This document shows, one piece after another, positions 36,787-46,507 of a stretch of DNA of 64,000 nt; the stretch's first letter is position 1, and the number at the start of each line of letters is the position of its first letter. The stretch is from CAVTJL01 sp963752325 (GTDB lineage Bacteria; Pseudomonadota; Alphaproteobacteria; Geminicoccales; Geminicoccaceae), in assembly GCA_963752325.1 (NCBI GenBank), contig CAVVXU010000007.1, positions 186,001-250,000 on the forward strand, in the 5' to 3' direction. Under the pieces are notes generated by a model. It had not been told where the DNA came from, did not search any database, and saw only the letters and a list, made by a program, of their open reading frames with translations. The position numbers were made by a program, and so were the translations under genes.

Positions 36787-39072
36787 GTGCTTCTCGCTGG
36801 TGCTGCCGGGCACCTCCCGGCCGATGTCTTGGGCACGGGGATATCAGCCCGGCTAAGCTTGGTTGACGAAGCCAGACGTGCAAATCAGCGTCAGGCGCGC
36901 GAGCTTGGCGTGATCCTCGGCGCTTTTGGCGGATCCGGGATCCGTGCCGTCGGATTCAAGGGCGGTGTCATCGGTGCGGTTGCCTATGGGCATCTGGTGC
37001 ATCGGCGCTCGTTCGATATCGATATTCTCGTCGCCGAAAGCGACGTGGAGGCGGCCGCCGGGCTCCTCGAGAAGCGTGGGTACGAGCGCCATCCAAAGGT
37101 CCACGCGGGGTCGCGAGAGATCCACTTCGTGCGACCCGCGGATCGGGCGATCGTCGATCTCCATTGGAACGTGGTCGCCGCGCGTGTGCCGTTCGCTCTC
37201 GACTTTGACGAGCTCTGGAACCGGCGGGGGCAGGCGTCGGTCGGCGGGGTCAAGGTTGCCGTGCCGTCGGTAGAATGGCTCCTCCTCCTCAACGCGCTCT
37301 ACGTCTTCAAGGATCTGCCTCGCCTGCGTCTCGCCTACCTTGCGGACGCCGTGCGTTTGCTGCGGCGCCACGAGGGGGTGGACTGGTCCTATCTTCATGA
37401 GCTCTCCGGACGCACCGGCACGCTTGGGATCGTAGCCCTGACCCTGCTCCTCGCGGTCGATCCGTGCGGCGTCGAGCTTTCGGCCCGGGCGCAGGCCCTA
37501 TTCCCGGCGAGCCCGTCGGTGAGGCGTGCTCGGGACCACCTGGTCCAGCATCTTGAGCCGCCGGATGGGGAAGGCGTTCCCCATCTACCCATGCTGCGGA
37601 GCGTGATGGCACAGGCGCGGCTGCGGGAGCGGTCGAGCGACCGGCTCGCGACGTATTGGGGCCTGGTGGCGCTGGCTCTGCGGCCGAGCAAGCGGGACAT
37701 GGCTCTCGGTGCCTGGCTGGGCGGCGGAATGGCGCCTCTGACGCGCCTCGTTCGGCTTCCATCGACGTTCGCTTGCGCCGCCATGCGCCGCCTTCTTCGC
37801 CGCTCGCGGCGCAGCCTCGAGACGGCACGCTTGGCACGCCGCGAGCGCGTCTGGATGCTCGGCCATCGCGCGCTTCGCCCCGCGCCCGGCCTGAGCCTCC
37901 ACATCCTCGACGATGAGGGCTTGCTCCTCGATTCCCGGGGTTCCCGGCTCTTCGCCCTCAGCACCACGGCGACGTTTCTATGGTGCCAGCTCGAGGACGG
38001 GCTGACCCGCCCTTCCGTGATCGCCGCCTATGCCAGGACATTCGAGGTCAGCGAGGGCACTGCGCAGGTGGCGATCGATGGTCTCGTGGGGGACTGGCGC
38101 GCCCTGGGCCTTCTCGAAGGAGCTCCGGACCCCGGCGTGGTCGAGCCCATCGGTGGCTCGCCGGTCTCGGCCGTGGCCTTCGATCAGCCGGTGGAGCTGG
38201 TGGCGACGCGCTCGCTACGGATCCTCGACACCTGCTTTCGCGTGGGCTTCTCGTCCTTCTCCCAGATCGAGAGCGCCTTGCCCGTTCTCGGCCCGTTCCT
38301 CACCGAGCGCACGGAGCCCTCATCGACCGAGGCGCTCGTCGTGCAGGATGGCTCGGAGACGCTCGTCGTGATCGACGAAGTCATTGTCGCGAGCTGCCCG
38401 GACGCTAGCGAGCTCGCCTCGACGCTGAAGGCGGAGCTGGTGGTGGCCGCACTCAACCGCTATCCGCTGGGCATCTACCTGCACGCGGCGGTGATGCGCG
38501 CGGCGCATGGCTGCCTTCTTCTGCCGGCCAGGCCAGGCAGCGGGAAGACGACGCTTGCGGCAGGTCTCGCACGCGCGGGTTTTGCGTATCACTCCGACGA
38601 GTTCGCCGTCCTAGACCGTGAGCGCCTCGCCGTTCGAGGCTTGCCCGTGTGCCTCACGCTCAAGGAAGGAGCCTGGACGACGCTGGCTCCGCTCTATCCG
38701 GAGATCGCCTCGCTTCCGGTCCACCATCGCGTCGACGGCAAGATCGTGCGCTACCTGCCGCCGCCGGCGCAGTCGGATGATCCTGCCCTGGACCGTCATT
38801 GGCCCGTGCGCTGGCTCGTCTTCCCGCGCTATCGCGCAGGCGCCCCGACACGGCTCGCGCCGGTGCGCCGCACCGAGGCGCTTCGCCGGCTGCTCGACGA
38901 GTGCCTGGCATTGCGCCTCACGCTGAACGATGAGCTGGTGGAGCGGCTCGTCGAATGGATCGCCGGCATTGCCTGCTTCGAGCTCGAGCACGGCGATCTC
39001 GACACGGCGGTCTCGGCGCTCCGCGAGCTCTGCGTGGGGCAGGTGGCCGAGCCGGTGTCGGCCGGGGACTGA
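36787..39072 (+). CDS. nucleotidyltransferase-PqqD-HPr-kinase-like three-domain fusion
   Basis: A 761-residue cytosolic protein. Domain 1 (about 30-240) resembles the NTP_transf_5 nucleotidyltransferases: FKGG at 57-60, the metal-binding FDIDIL (76-81) and VDLHW (123-127). Domain 2 (about 370-445) resembles PqqD/RRE leader-binding domains (SRLFALSTTATFLWCQLEDG). Domain 3 (about 475-755) resembles HPrK-like kinases, with Walker A ARPGSGKTTL (581-590) and YHSDEFAVLD. The same three activities act as separate proteins in phosphorylated lasso peptide pathways. GTG 36787 is the first standard start, but coding-like sequence extends in frame to about 36607, so the N-terminus is probably longer. Confidence 0.75.
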   Translation: MLLAGAAGHLPADVLGTGISARLSLVDEARRANQRQARELGVILGAFGGSGIRAVGFKGGVIGAVAYGHLVHRRSFDIDILVAESDVEAAAGLLEKRGYERHPKVHAGSREIHFVRPADRAIVDLHWNVVAARVPFALDFDELWNRRGQASVGGVKVAVPSVEWLLLLNALYVFKDLPRLRLAYLADAVRLLRRHEGVDWSYLHELSGRTGTLGIVALTLLLAVDPCGVELSARAQALFPASPSVRRARDHLVQHLEPPDGEGVPHLPMLRSVMAQARLRERSSDRLATYWGLVALALRPSKRDMALGAWLGGGMAPLTRLVRLPSTFACAAMRRLLRRSRRSLETARLARRERVWMLGHRALRPAPGLSLHILDDEGLLLDSRGSRLFALSTTATFLWCQLEDGLTRPSVIAAYARTFEVSEGTAQVAIDGLVGDWRALGLLEGAPDPGVVEPIGGSPVSAVAFDQPVELVATRSLRILDTCFRVGFSSFSQIESALPVLGPFLTERTEPSSTEALVVQDGSETLVVIDEVIVASCPDASELASTLKAELVVAALNRYPLGIYLHAAVMRAAHGCLLLPARPGSGKTTLAAGLARAGFAYHSDEFAVLDRERLAVRGLPVCLTLKEGAWTTLAPLYPEIASLPVHHRVDGKIVRYLPPPAQSDDPALDRHWPVRWLVFPRYRAGAPTRLAPVRRTEALRRLLDECLALRLTLNDELVERLVEWIAGIACFELEHGDLDTAVSALRELCVGQVAEPVSAGD

Positions 39073-39179
39073 ACGGACCAGGACTCCGCGCATGCCGCCA
39101 CAATTGTCTGGCGGCTAGCGAGGCCGACGGCCCGTCGCTATGGTGCCGCTGCTTTTCAAGAAGAATGAGGCGCAGGGCC

Positions 39180-40907
39180 ATGGCGACCATTACCGTCTTT
39201 GACAAGTCGAAGCTGCCGAGCAGGCACTCCACCGTCGGCCCTGAGCGCGCGCCGCATCGCTCCTATTACTATGCCATGGGTCTGTCCAAGGACGACATCG
39301 AGAGGCCGTTCGTCGGGGTCGTCAGCACTTGGAACGAGGCGGCTCCCTGCAACATAGCGCTCGGGCGTCAGGCGCAGGCGGCCAAGCGCGGCGTGGCCAA
39401 GAGCGGCGGCACGCCGCGTGAGTTCACGACGATCACCGTCACCGATGGCATCGCCATGGGTCACCAGGGCATGAAGTCGTCGCTCGTCTCGCGGGAGGTC
39501 ATTGCCAACTCGATCGAGATTACCGTCCGCGGCCACGGCTACGACGCCCTCGTCGGGCTTGCCGGCTGCGACAAGTCGCTGCCGGGCGTGATGATGGCGA
39601 TGGTGCGCCTCAACGTCGCCTCCGTCTTCATGTATGGCGGCTCGATCCTGCCCGGCCGCTTCCGGGGCAGGGACGTCACGGTGCAGGACGTGTTCGAGGC
39701 TGTCGGCCAGCACGCGGTCGGGGCCATCTCCGATGCCGATCTCGAGGAGCTCGAGCGGGTCGCCTGCCCCTCCGCCGGCTCCTGCGGAGGCCAGTTCACC
39801 GCCAATACCATGGCCTGCGTCTCCGAGGCCATCGGCCTCGCATTACCGGGCTCGGCGGGCACCCCGGCACCCTACGAGGCACGCGACAAGTGGGCCGAGG
39901 AGTCGGGGGAGGCGGTGATGCGCCTTCTGGCAGAAGGGATCCGTGCCCGCGACATCGTCACCCGCAAGAGCCTCGAGAATGCGGCCCGCGTGGTCGCGGC
40001 ATCGGGTGGCTCCACCAACGGGGCGCTGCATCTGCCGGCGATCGCGCACGAGGCGGGCATCGAGTTCGACCTGCACGACGTCGCCCAGATCTTCCGCGAG
40101 ACCCCGTACATCGGCGATCTGAAGCCTGCGGGCCGCTATGTCATGAAGGATCTGGGCGACGTCGGCGGTGTACCGGTGCTGATGAAGGCCCTTCTGGACG
40201 GCGGCTACCTGCATGGCGACTGTCCGACCGTGACGGGCAGGACCATTGCGGAGAACCTCGCGGGCGTGGAATGGAACCCGGATCAGCGGGTCGTTCGACC
40301 CTGCTCCGACCCGATCACCAGCTGGGGTGGCGTCGTCGGGCTGCGGGGAACGCTCGCGGCGGAGGGGGCGATCGTCAAGGTCGCCGGCCTCAAGAACCTC
40401 AAGTTCCGTGGCCCGGCGCGCGTCTTCGATTGCGAAGAGGACGCGATGCACGCGGTTCAGGCGGGGAAGTATGAGGACGGCGAGGTGCTCGTCATCCGCT
40501 ACGAGGGGCCGAAAGGCGGCCCCGGCATGCGGGAGATGCTGGGCGTCACCTCCGCGATCTACGGCCAGGGCCGGGGCGACAAGGTGGCGCTGATCACCGA
40601 CGGTCGCTTTTCGGGCGCCACGCGCGGTTTCTGCGTGGGTCACGTTGGGCCGGAGGCGGCGGTCGGCGGCGCGATAGGCCTGCTCCGCGACGGCGATGTC
40701 ATCGCGATTGACGCCGAGCGCGGCAGCCTCGACGTCGAGCTCTCGGCCGAGGAGCTGGAGAGCCGCCGGAAGGCGTGGCGGCCACGAGCCTCGACCTACG
40801 GCTCGGGAGCGCTCTGGAAATACGCTCAGGGGGTTGGCCCGGCGGTAAGGGGTGCCGTGACGCACCCGGGCGCGGCGGCGGAGGTTGTTCAATACCCGGA
40901 TCTCTGA
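39180..40907 (+). CDS. ilvD: dihydroxy-acid dehydratase
   Basis: Fe-S dehydratase of branched-chain amino acid synthesis (2,3-dihydroxy-isovalerate and -methylvalerate to the 2-oxo acids); 575 residues. The cluster cysteines are in GLAGCDKSLPG and ACPSAGSCGG; GGSTNGALHLPAIAHE, GPKGGPGMREML and TDGRFSGATRGFCVGHVGPE follow. I start at ATG 39180 (MATITVFDKSKLPSRH); the frame is open further upstream without similarity. The IlvD/EDD family also contains sugar-acid dehydratases, so another substrate is possible. Confidence 0.9.
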   Translation: MATITVFDKSKLPSRHSTVGPERAPHRSYYYAMGLSKDDIERPFVGVVSTWNEAAPCNIALGRQAQAAKRGVAKSGGTPREFTTITVTDGIAMGHQGMKSSLVSREVIANSIEITVRGHGYDALVGLAGCDKSLPGVMMAMVRLNVASVFMYGGSILPGRFRGRDVTVQDVFEAVGQHAVGAISDADLEELERVACPSAGSCGGQFTANTMACVSEAIGLALPGSAGTPAPYEARDKWAEESGEAVMRLLAEGIRARDIVTRKSLENAARVVAASGGSTNGALHLPAIAHEAGIEFDLHDVAQIFRETPYIGDLKPAGRYVMKDLGDVGGVPVLMKALLDGGYLHGDCPTVTGRTIAENLAGVEWNPDQRVVRPCSDPITSWGGVVGLRGTLAAEGAIVKVAGLKNLKFRGPARVFDCEEDAMHAVQAGKYEDGEVLVIRYEGPKGGPGMREMLGVTSAIYGQGRGDKVALITDGRFSGATRGFCVGHVGPEAAVGGAIGLLRDGDVIAIDAERGSLDVELSAEELESRRKAWRPRASTYGSGALWKYAQGVGPAVRGAVTHPGAAAEVVQYPDL

Positions 40908-41045
40908 GAAGCTTGTCGATGCGCGACATGGCTGCTCGGAGCCCGGTCGCAACCGTGCGCTGAGCGTCTGACCCTTTTCAGGCCATGCAACTGGCCTCGG
41001 GGCCGAGTTGGATGAGAAGGCAAACCTACTTTTCGGCGAGTGCTC

Positions 41046-41891
41046 ATGGAATGGTTCGAGGAGACCCTGCACGGCGACTGGGCGCAACGTCTCCGGGTGC
41101 GGGAGGTGCTCTACCACGCGAAGACTGAGCACCAGGACCTGATCGTCTTCGAGAGCTTCGCCTGGGGCCGTGTGCTGGCTCTCGATGGTGTCGTGCAGAC
41201 GACGACAGGGGATGAGTTCGTCTACCATGAGATGCTCGTGCATACGCCCGTGTTGGCGCATGGCTCGGTGAGGGATCTTCTCATTATCGGGGGCGGTGAC
41301 GGGGGCTCCCTGAGGGAGGCCCTGAAGCATCCGGCAATCCGTCAGATCACCCAGGTCGAGATCGATGCGGGTGTCGTCGATTTCTGCCGCGAGTATCTAC
41401 CTACTCTCTCGGAGGGCGCGTTCGACGATCCGCGCGTTCGTCTCACGATCGCCGACGGGGCCCGCTACGTCGCCGAGACTGAGGAGCGCTACGACGTGGT
41501 CGTCGTCGACTCCACCGATCCCATCGGGCCCGGGGCGGTGCTGTTTACCGAGGATTTTTACCGGGGTTGCCGCCACGTCCTTCGTCCGGGGGGGATCCTT
41601 GTCACTCAGTCTGGAAATCCCGCCGTTCGGTCTGACGAGCTGGTCGACACGCAGCGCCGGCAGGCAGCCGCTGGGTTCAGCGATGTGAGCTACTACTTCG
41701 CGGCCGTTCCGACCTATGTGGGTGGCAGCATGGCGCTCGGTTGGGCGTCCGATGATCCGGCTCGGCGGGTGGCGAGCGCGGAGACCATCGCCGCGCGCCA
41801 CGTGCCGGCAGGTCTCCGCTACTACACCCCGGAGGTGCATGCCGCTGCCTTCGCCCATCCTGTCTGGTTGATCGAGCGCGTCGGCCATTGA
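41046..41891 (+). CDS. speE: spermidine synthase (polyamine aminopropyltransferase)
   Basis: Transfers the aminopropyl group of decarboxylated SAM to putrescine; cytosolic, 281 residues. The N-terminal WFEETLHGDWAQRL strand region, GRVLALDGVVQTTTGDEFVY, the cofactor site LLIIGGGDGGSLREALKHP and the catalytic VVVDSTDPIGPG are diagnostic, as is LYHAKTEHQDL upstream. ATG 41046 is preferred over the GTG six bases earlier. No speD is in the window. It is followed after 25 bases by an M81 peptidase gene. Confidence 0.93.
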   Translation: MEWFEETLHGDWAQRLRVREVLYHAKTEHQDLIVFESFAWGRVLALDGVVQTTTGDEFVYHEMLVHTPVLAHGSVRDLLIIGGGDGGSLREALKHPAIRQITQVEIDAGVVDFCREYLPTLSEGAFDDPRVRLTIADGARYVAETEERYDVVVVDSTDPIGPGAVLFTEDFYRGCRHVLRPGGILVTQSGNPAVRSDELVDTQRRQAAAGFSDVSYYFAAVPTYVGGSMALGWASDDPARRVASAETIAARHVPAGLRYYTPEVHAAAFAHPVWLIERVGH

Positions 41892-41916
41892 CGACGCTGG
41901 AGAGCGGGGAAGAGGC

Positions 41917-43404
41917 ATGGCGCGCATCGTGGTAGGCGGCCTCCATCACGAGACCAACACCTTCTCACCTGACAAGGCGACATTCGACCGCTTTGCCGAG
42001 CCAGACGGCTGGCCCGAGCTGTTGCGCGGGAACGCCCTGCTCACCCGACCTCGAGGCATCAATCTCGCCCTGTCAGGGTTCCTGGAAGCTGCCGGCCGCG
42101 CCGGTCACGAGCTCGTGCCGCTGGTCTGGGCCAACGCCGGGCCGTCGGGCTTCACCACCGAGGATGCCTATGAGCGGATCGTCGGATGGCTGCTGGATGA
42201 TCTCCGGGCGGCGCTCCCCGTTGACGGCATCTTCCTCGATCTCCACGGCGCGATGGTCACCGAGCATCTCGACGATGGCGAAGGCGAGCTCCTGCGTCGC
42301 TGCCGTGCCCTCGTGGGCGAGGCCGTGCCGATCGTCGCCGCCCTGGACCTGCATGCCAACGTGTCTGCGGCCATGGTCGAGCTCGCCGACGCGCTCGTGG
42401 CCTACCGGACCTACCCTCATGTCGACATGGCGGAGACCGGCGCCCGTTGCCTTCCGCTGCTCGACCGTCGCCTGAGCGGCGAGCCGCTAGCCAAGGCTTT
42501 CCGGTGCGGCGATTTCCTCGTGCCGCTGCCCTGGCAATGCACCGATCTGGAGCCCTCGCGCAGCCTCTATGCGGAGGCGGCGAGGCTCGAGGGGGAATTG
42601 GGTGGCAGCATCTCGATCGCGATGGGGTTTCCCGCCGCCGACACACCATGCTGCGGGGCCTCGATCCTCGCCTACGGCGCGGACGCGGAGGCCGTACGCC
42701 GCGCTGCGGACAGTCTTGCCCTCGACTATGCCGAGGCCGAGCCGCGCTTTGCGGGAAAGCTGTGGAAGCCTCTCGAGGCTGTTCGGCACGCCCAGTCGGC
42801 TTGGCGCGGGCGCCCCGTCGTGCTTGCGGACACGCAGGACAACCCGGGAGGCGGGGGCACGGGCGACACCACGGGTCTGCTGGCAGCGCTCATCGAGGCC
42901 CGGGCCGAGGGGGCAGTCCTGGCGCTGCTTTGCGACCCGGGGCTCGCCGCGGCGGCGCACCGCGCGGGCGTCGGGGCCACCCTTCGCGATCACCCCGTGG
43001 GGGGACGGTCCGAGGCTGACGGCACGCTGCCGCTGGTGCTGGACCTCGACGTCGTCAGCCTTGGCGACGGGCGCTTCAAGGCGACCGGCCCCTTCTACGG
43101 CGGCAACGCGATGGATCTTGGGGCCATGGCGGCGCTGCGCGTTCGGTCGGCTCCGGGAGTCACCATTCTTGTCGCGACGCGCCGTATTCAGGCGGCGGAC
43201 CAGGCGATGCTCCGTCACCTCGGCATCGAACCCGGCTCCGCACGGATTCTGGCGCTGAAGAGCTCGGTGCACTTCCGTGCTGACTTTGCCTCCTTGGCCG
43301 ATCAGATCCTGATCGTGGAGGCTCCAGGCCTGGTGGTTGCCGATCCTAGATGTCTTCCGTTCCGCAAGCTCCGGGCCGGTTTGCGACTGGCACCTGCGGC
43401 TTAG
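41917..43404 (+). CDS. M81-family metallopeptidase (MlrC-like)
   Basis: A 495-residue zinc protein. GGLHHETNTFSPDKATF at the start, FLDLHGAMVTEHLDDGEGE, DLHANVSAAM and AYRTYPHVDMAETG supply the Asp/His zinc ligands of the M81 family, and the C-terminal half (DTQDNPGGGGTGDTTGL, DLGAMAALRV) completes the fold. MlrC of sphingomonads cleaves linear microcystin fragments, but most relatives have unknown peptide or amidohydrolase substrates. Probably in one transcription unit with speE. Confidence 0.88.
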   Translation: MARIVVGGLHHETNTFSPDKATFDRFAEPDGWPELLRGNALLTRPRGINLALSGFLEAAGRAGHELVPLVWANAGPSGFTTEDAYERIVGWLLDDLRAALPVDGIFLDLHGAMVTEHLDDGEGELLRRCRALVGEAVPIVAALDLHANVSAAMVELADALVAYRTYPHVDMAETGARCLPLLDRRLSGEPLAKAFRCGDFLVPLPWQCTDLEPSRSLYAEAARLEGELGGSISIAMGFPAADTPCCGASILAYGADAEAVRRAADSLALDYAEAEPRFAGKLWKPLEAVRHAQSAWRGRPVVLADTQDNPGGGGTGDTTGLLAALIEARAEGAVLALLCDPGLAAAAHRAGVGATLRDHPVGGRSEADGTLPLVLDLDVVSLGDGRFKATGPFYGGNAMDLGAMAALRVRSAPGVTILVATRRIQAADQAMLRHLGIEPGSARILALKSSVHFRADFASLADQILIVEAPGLVVADPRCLPFRKLRAGLRLAPAA

Positions 43405-43638
43405 GCGCTCGGACGAAGCGTCAGGTCGAGCCGCTTGGACAGCATAGCAGGGTACCAGGGGAGGTGCTTTCCCCCGGCGTCGACCGAGGGGCCGCCGCGA
43501 CGCCGCTTGTGTTAGCAGCTTGTTAACGTTACCTGCGTTATCAGATGGTGGTAGCAGAGAGCTAACCCGGCCTGCGAGCGGTGGTCGAAAAGCCATGGTG
43601 CCGGAGAAGCTTGGGACCACTCGTTGACGAGTAGAGCC

Positions 43639-44025
43639 ATGCCGAAGGGTGCATCAGCCAGAGACGCGATGATGGATCCGATCCTTCACGGGATCCGCAC
43701 TGGGGACGGGGTAGACGTCAGTGGCGGTTCCGCAGAGGCGGGTCCGCTTGGCGGTGGCACGGAGCCAGCGTGGCATCGGCTCGACCTGTCGCTGAGCGAT
43801 CTCATTCAGGACGCGAACGGTGAGGTCGTCGTCTTCAACGACTCCAATCTCCGCAACTTGGCATTGTCCACGGACGCCAGTGTTATCGCGGAAGGTAGTG
43901 CGAGCAGCCACGTGACGGCGGCTGGAGAGGACGTGTCGGGCTTCAAGTTTGTTACGTTCGACAATGGGATGACGCTCTATTATGAGCCGCATCTTGAAGT
44001 CACGGTACGGCACGAGCACGGCTAG
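43639..44025 (+). CDS. hypothetical protein
   Basis: A 128-residue acidic protein without a recognised domain, signal peptide or membrane segment. The C-terminal half looks folded (SDLIQDANGEVVVFNDSNLR and GFKFVTFDNGMTLYYEPHLE) and Gly/Ser-rich stretches precede it. A TTG at 43624 is an alternative start. The upstream region (43405-43638) holds a short AT-rich patch with a TAACGTTA palindrome near 43525. Function unknown. Confidence 0.5.
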   Translation: MPKGASARDAMMDPILHGIRTGDGVDVSGGSAEAGPLGGGTEPAWHRLDLSLSDLIQDANGEVVVFNDSNLRNLALSTDASVIAEGSASSHVTAAGEDVSGFKFVTFDNGMTLYYEPHLEVTVRHEHG

Positions 44026-44246
44026 CCGTCTTCGGCAACTGACCGTCGCGAGCCTGTCTGTGGGCGGTTAGGCTCATCGCCGTCTGGCGTTGGCGAGAGC
44101 AGCAGGGTTGCACCGACGCCCCACCTACCAACTGTTCCCTTCGGCGCGGGATTGTTACGGCGACCGCGACGCGGTAAGGCCTCCCTGGCCCTCGTAGGGT
44201 CAAGAGCGACGCGAGGAGAGCTCGCGGACCTGATGGGGAGGCAACG

Positions 44247-45272
44247 ATGGGCGCAGAGCTTGCTAAGCGTGCGATCGGTCGGACCGGGCTTTCGGTGCCC
44301 GTTCTGGGGCTGGGTGGGGCGCCGCTCGGCGACCTCTATGAGCTGATTCCAAATGCGCGGGCCTATGCGACGCTCGAGGCCGCATACGACAGTGGGGCCC
44401 GTCTGTTCGATACGTCGCCCCTCTACGGTCACGGCCTGTCCGAGCACCGCTTCGGGCACGTGCTGCGGACCCATCCGCGGGACAGCTATGTCCTCTCGAC
44501 CAAGGTCGGTCGACGGCTCGATCCGCGGCCGCCGGAAGCGATCGACCGTGGCCAATGGACCGGAGGCCTCAACTTCCAGACGGTCTTCGACTACTCCTAC
44601 GACGGCACGATGCGGGAGATCGAACAGAGCATCCAGCGGCTCGGGATCGAGCGCATCGACATCGCTCTGATCCACGACGTCGACATCTGGACGCACGGCA
44701 CGCGCGAGGCTTACGAGCAGCGATACAAGGAGGCTGTCGAGGGGGCCTTCCGGGCGCTCGCCGAGCTGCGCTCGCAGAAGGTGATCCGCGCGCTTGGCAT
44801 GGGCGTCAACGAGACCGAGCCTTGCATTCGCTTCGCCACCGACTGCGATCCCGACGTCTTTCTGCTGGCCGGCCGCTACACGCTGCTCGAGCAGGCGGGT
44901 CTCGACGATCTCCTGCCGCTCGCCCAGAAGAAGGGCTTTTCCTTCCTGCTGGGCGGTCCGTTCAACTCGGGCATTCTCGCGACCGGTCCCGTGCCCGGCG
45001 CCAAGTACAACTACAAGCCGGCACCGCCTGAGATCCTGGAGCGGGTGAGGCGGATCGAGGAGGTGTGCGGTCGTCACAGGGTGCCTCTGGCTGCTGCTGC
45101 GATCCAGTTTCCGCTGGGGTTGGACACGGTCGCATCGATCATTCCGGGCGCCGTTCGGCCCGAGGAGGTCTCGAAGAACCACGAGCTCATGACGACGCGG
45201 ATTCCCGTGGCGCTCTGGGACGAGCTCAAGTCGACGGGGCTCATGCATCACGATTGCCCCTTGCCGCCCTGA
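44247..45272 (+). CDS. aldo/keto reductase, aldose dehydrogenase-like
   Basis: A 341-residue TIM-barrel oxidoreductase. LFDTSPLYGHGLSEHRFGHV holds the catalytic Asp and Tyr, VLSTKVGR the Lys, and ALIHDVDIW the His. The length and the RTGLSVPVLGLGGAPLG start resemble D-threo-aldose (fucose) or pyridoxal dehydrogenases. It lies just upstream of a sugar ABC transporter operon and probably oxidises the imported sugar, though this is inferred from position. Confidence 0.85.
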   Translation: MGAELAKRAIGRTGLSVPVLGLGGAPLGDLYELIPNARAYATLEAAYDSGARLFDTSPLYGHGLSEHRFGHVLRTHPRDSYVLSTKVGRRLDPRPPEAIDRGQWTGGLNFQTVFDYSYDGTMREIEQSIQRLGIERIDIALIHDVDIWTHGTREAYEQRYKEAVEGAFRALAELRSQKVIRALGMGVNETEPCIRFATDCDPDVFLLAGRYTLLEQAGLDDLLPLAQKKGFSFLLGGPFNSGILATGPVPGAKYNYKPAPPEILERVRRIEEVCGRHRVPLAAAAIQFPLGLDTVASIIPGAVRPEEVSKNHELMTTRIPVALWDELKSTGLMHHDCPLPP

Positions 45273-45453
45273 CCATCCGCCTGCGGCTCATCAGGCATCC
45301 CTCGAGCAGAGCCTCACCGCGATCGGTCCGCCGGTTTGGCCGGGCGCCGTGGACGGCGGTCTGTCAAGGGGATTGCCAAGCTGCCAGCGTCCTGGGAAAC
45401 AGAGGTCGACAATGGCGGTCCGTGGTTGGGGCCGGTAATCAGGGAGTGCACGT

Positions 45454-46497
45454 ATGACGAGCAAAGGTGACACGTCGCCGGAGACCCGGCGCGACTTCAT
45501 CAGGAAGGCCACGACATCAACGGCTGCCGCCGGCGCGCTCTTCGGCGGCCTTGGCGTCAACGCCGCCGTCGCCGCCGAGATGTCGGCGGACATGATGAAG
45601 GCCAAGAGCCCGCTGAAGGCGGCTTTCTCCAACGCCGGGCTGCAGGCCACTTGGTGCGCCCAGGGCAAGCGTGCTGCCGAGTACTGGGGCAAGCTCTTCA
45701 ACGTCGAGGTCACGTGGTTCGACGGCGAGCTCAGCGCCACCAAGCAGCGCGTCGCCATCGACAACATGGCCTCGCAGAAGTGGGATTTCGTCGCGATACA
45801 GGCGTTCGGCATCGGCACGTTGACCGACCCCGTGAAGAAGATGATCGATGCCGGCATCCCGGTGATGGACATGGACACGCTGATCGCGCCGCTTGATCAG
45901 ATCAATGTCCACAGCTTCATCGCCCCCGACAACGAGTTCATGGGCAGCTCGGTCACCCAGGCGCTGGTCGATGTGATTGGCGGCGAGGGCAACATCATCA
46001 TGACCCAGGGTGCGCTCGGCCATACCGGTGCCCAGGGCCGCGCCCGCGGCTTCGAATCGGTGGTCAAGAAGTACCCGAACATCAAGGTGCTGGACACCCA
46101 GCCGGCCGACTGGGACGTCACCAAGGCGGCCCGCATCTGGGACTCTCTGCTGACCAAGTATCCCAAGATCGACGCGGCCTACTTTCACAACGACGACATG
46201 GCGCTTGCGGCCATCAATGTGATGAAGGCGCGCGGTCGAACGACCATCAAGGTCGGGGGCTGTGATGCGATGCCGCCGGCGATCGAGGCCGTTCTCGATG
46301 GCCGCATGTATGCCACCTGCCGCAACCCTTCGTGCCGGATCCATGGCGGGTCGATCGTGGCCGGCGTCGCCGCGGTCGTGGCGGGCGAGAAGACCGGCCC
46401 AGGCGGCATCCCGAAGAACGTCGTCGCGGATGGCCCCGTGGTCACGAAAGAGAATGGGCCGGGCATGCTCTGGATGCAGGACCACTACCTCATCTGA
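45454..46497 (+). CDS. periplasmic sugar-binding protein of an ABC transporter, Tat-exported
   Basis: A 347-residue periplasmic-binding-protein-like I protein. The N-terminus TRRDFIRKATTSTAAAGALF is a twin-arginine signal, unusual beside the Sec signal of the other binding protein in this window. Mature motifs: SNAGLQATWCAQGKRAAEYW, INVHSFIAPDNEFMG, IMTQGALGHTGAQGRARGF and HNDDMALAAINVMKARGR. Upstream partner of the ATPase and permease genes. Confidence 0.9.
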   Translation: MTSKGDTSPETRRDFIRKATTSTAAAGALFGGLGVNAAVAAEMSADMMKAKSPLKAAFSNAGLQATWCAQGKRAAEYWGKLFNVEVTWFDGELSATKQRVAIDNMASQKWDFVAIQAFGIGTLTDPVKKMIDAGIPVMDMDTLIAPLDQINVHSFIAPDNEFMGSSVTQALVDVIGGEGNIIMTQGALGHTGAQGRARGFESVVKKYPNIKVLDTQPADWDVTKAARIWDSLLTKYPKIDAAYFHNDDMALAAINVMKARGRTTIKVGGCDAMPPAIEAVLDGRMYATCRNPSCRIHGGSIVAGVAAVVAGEKTGPGGIPKNVVADGPVVTKENGPGMLWMQDHYLI

Positions 46498-46507
46498 GGT
46501 GCAAGAG

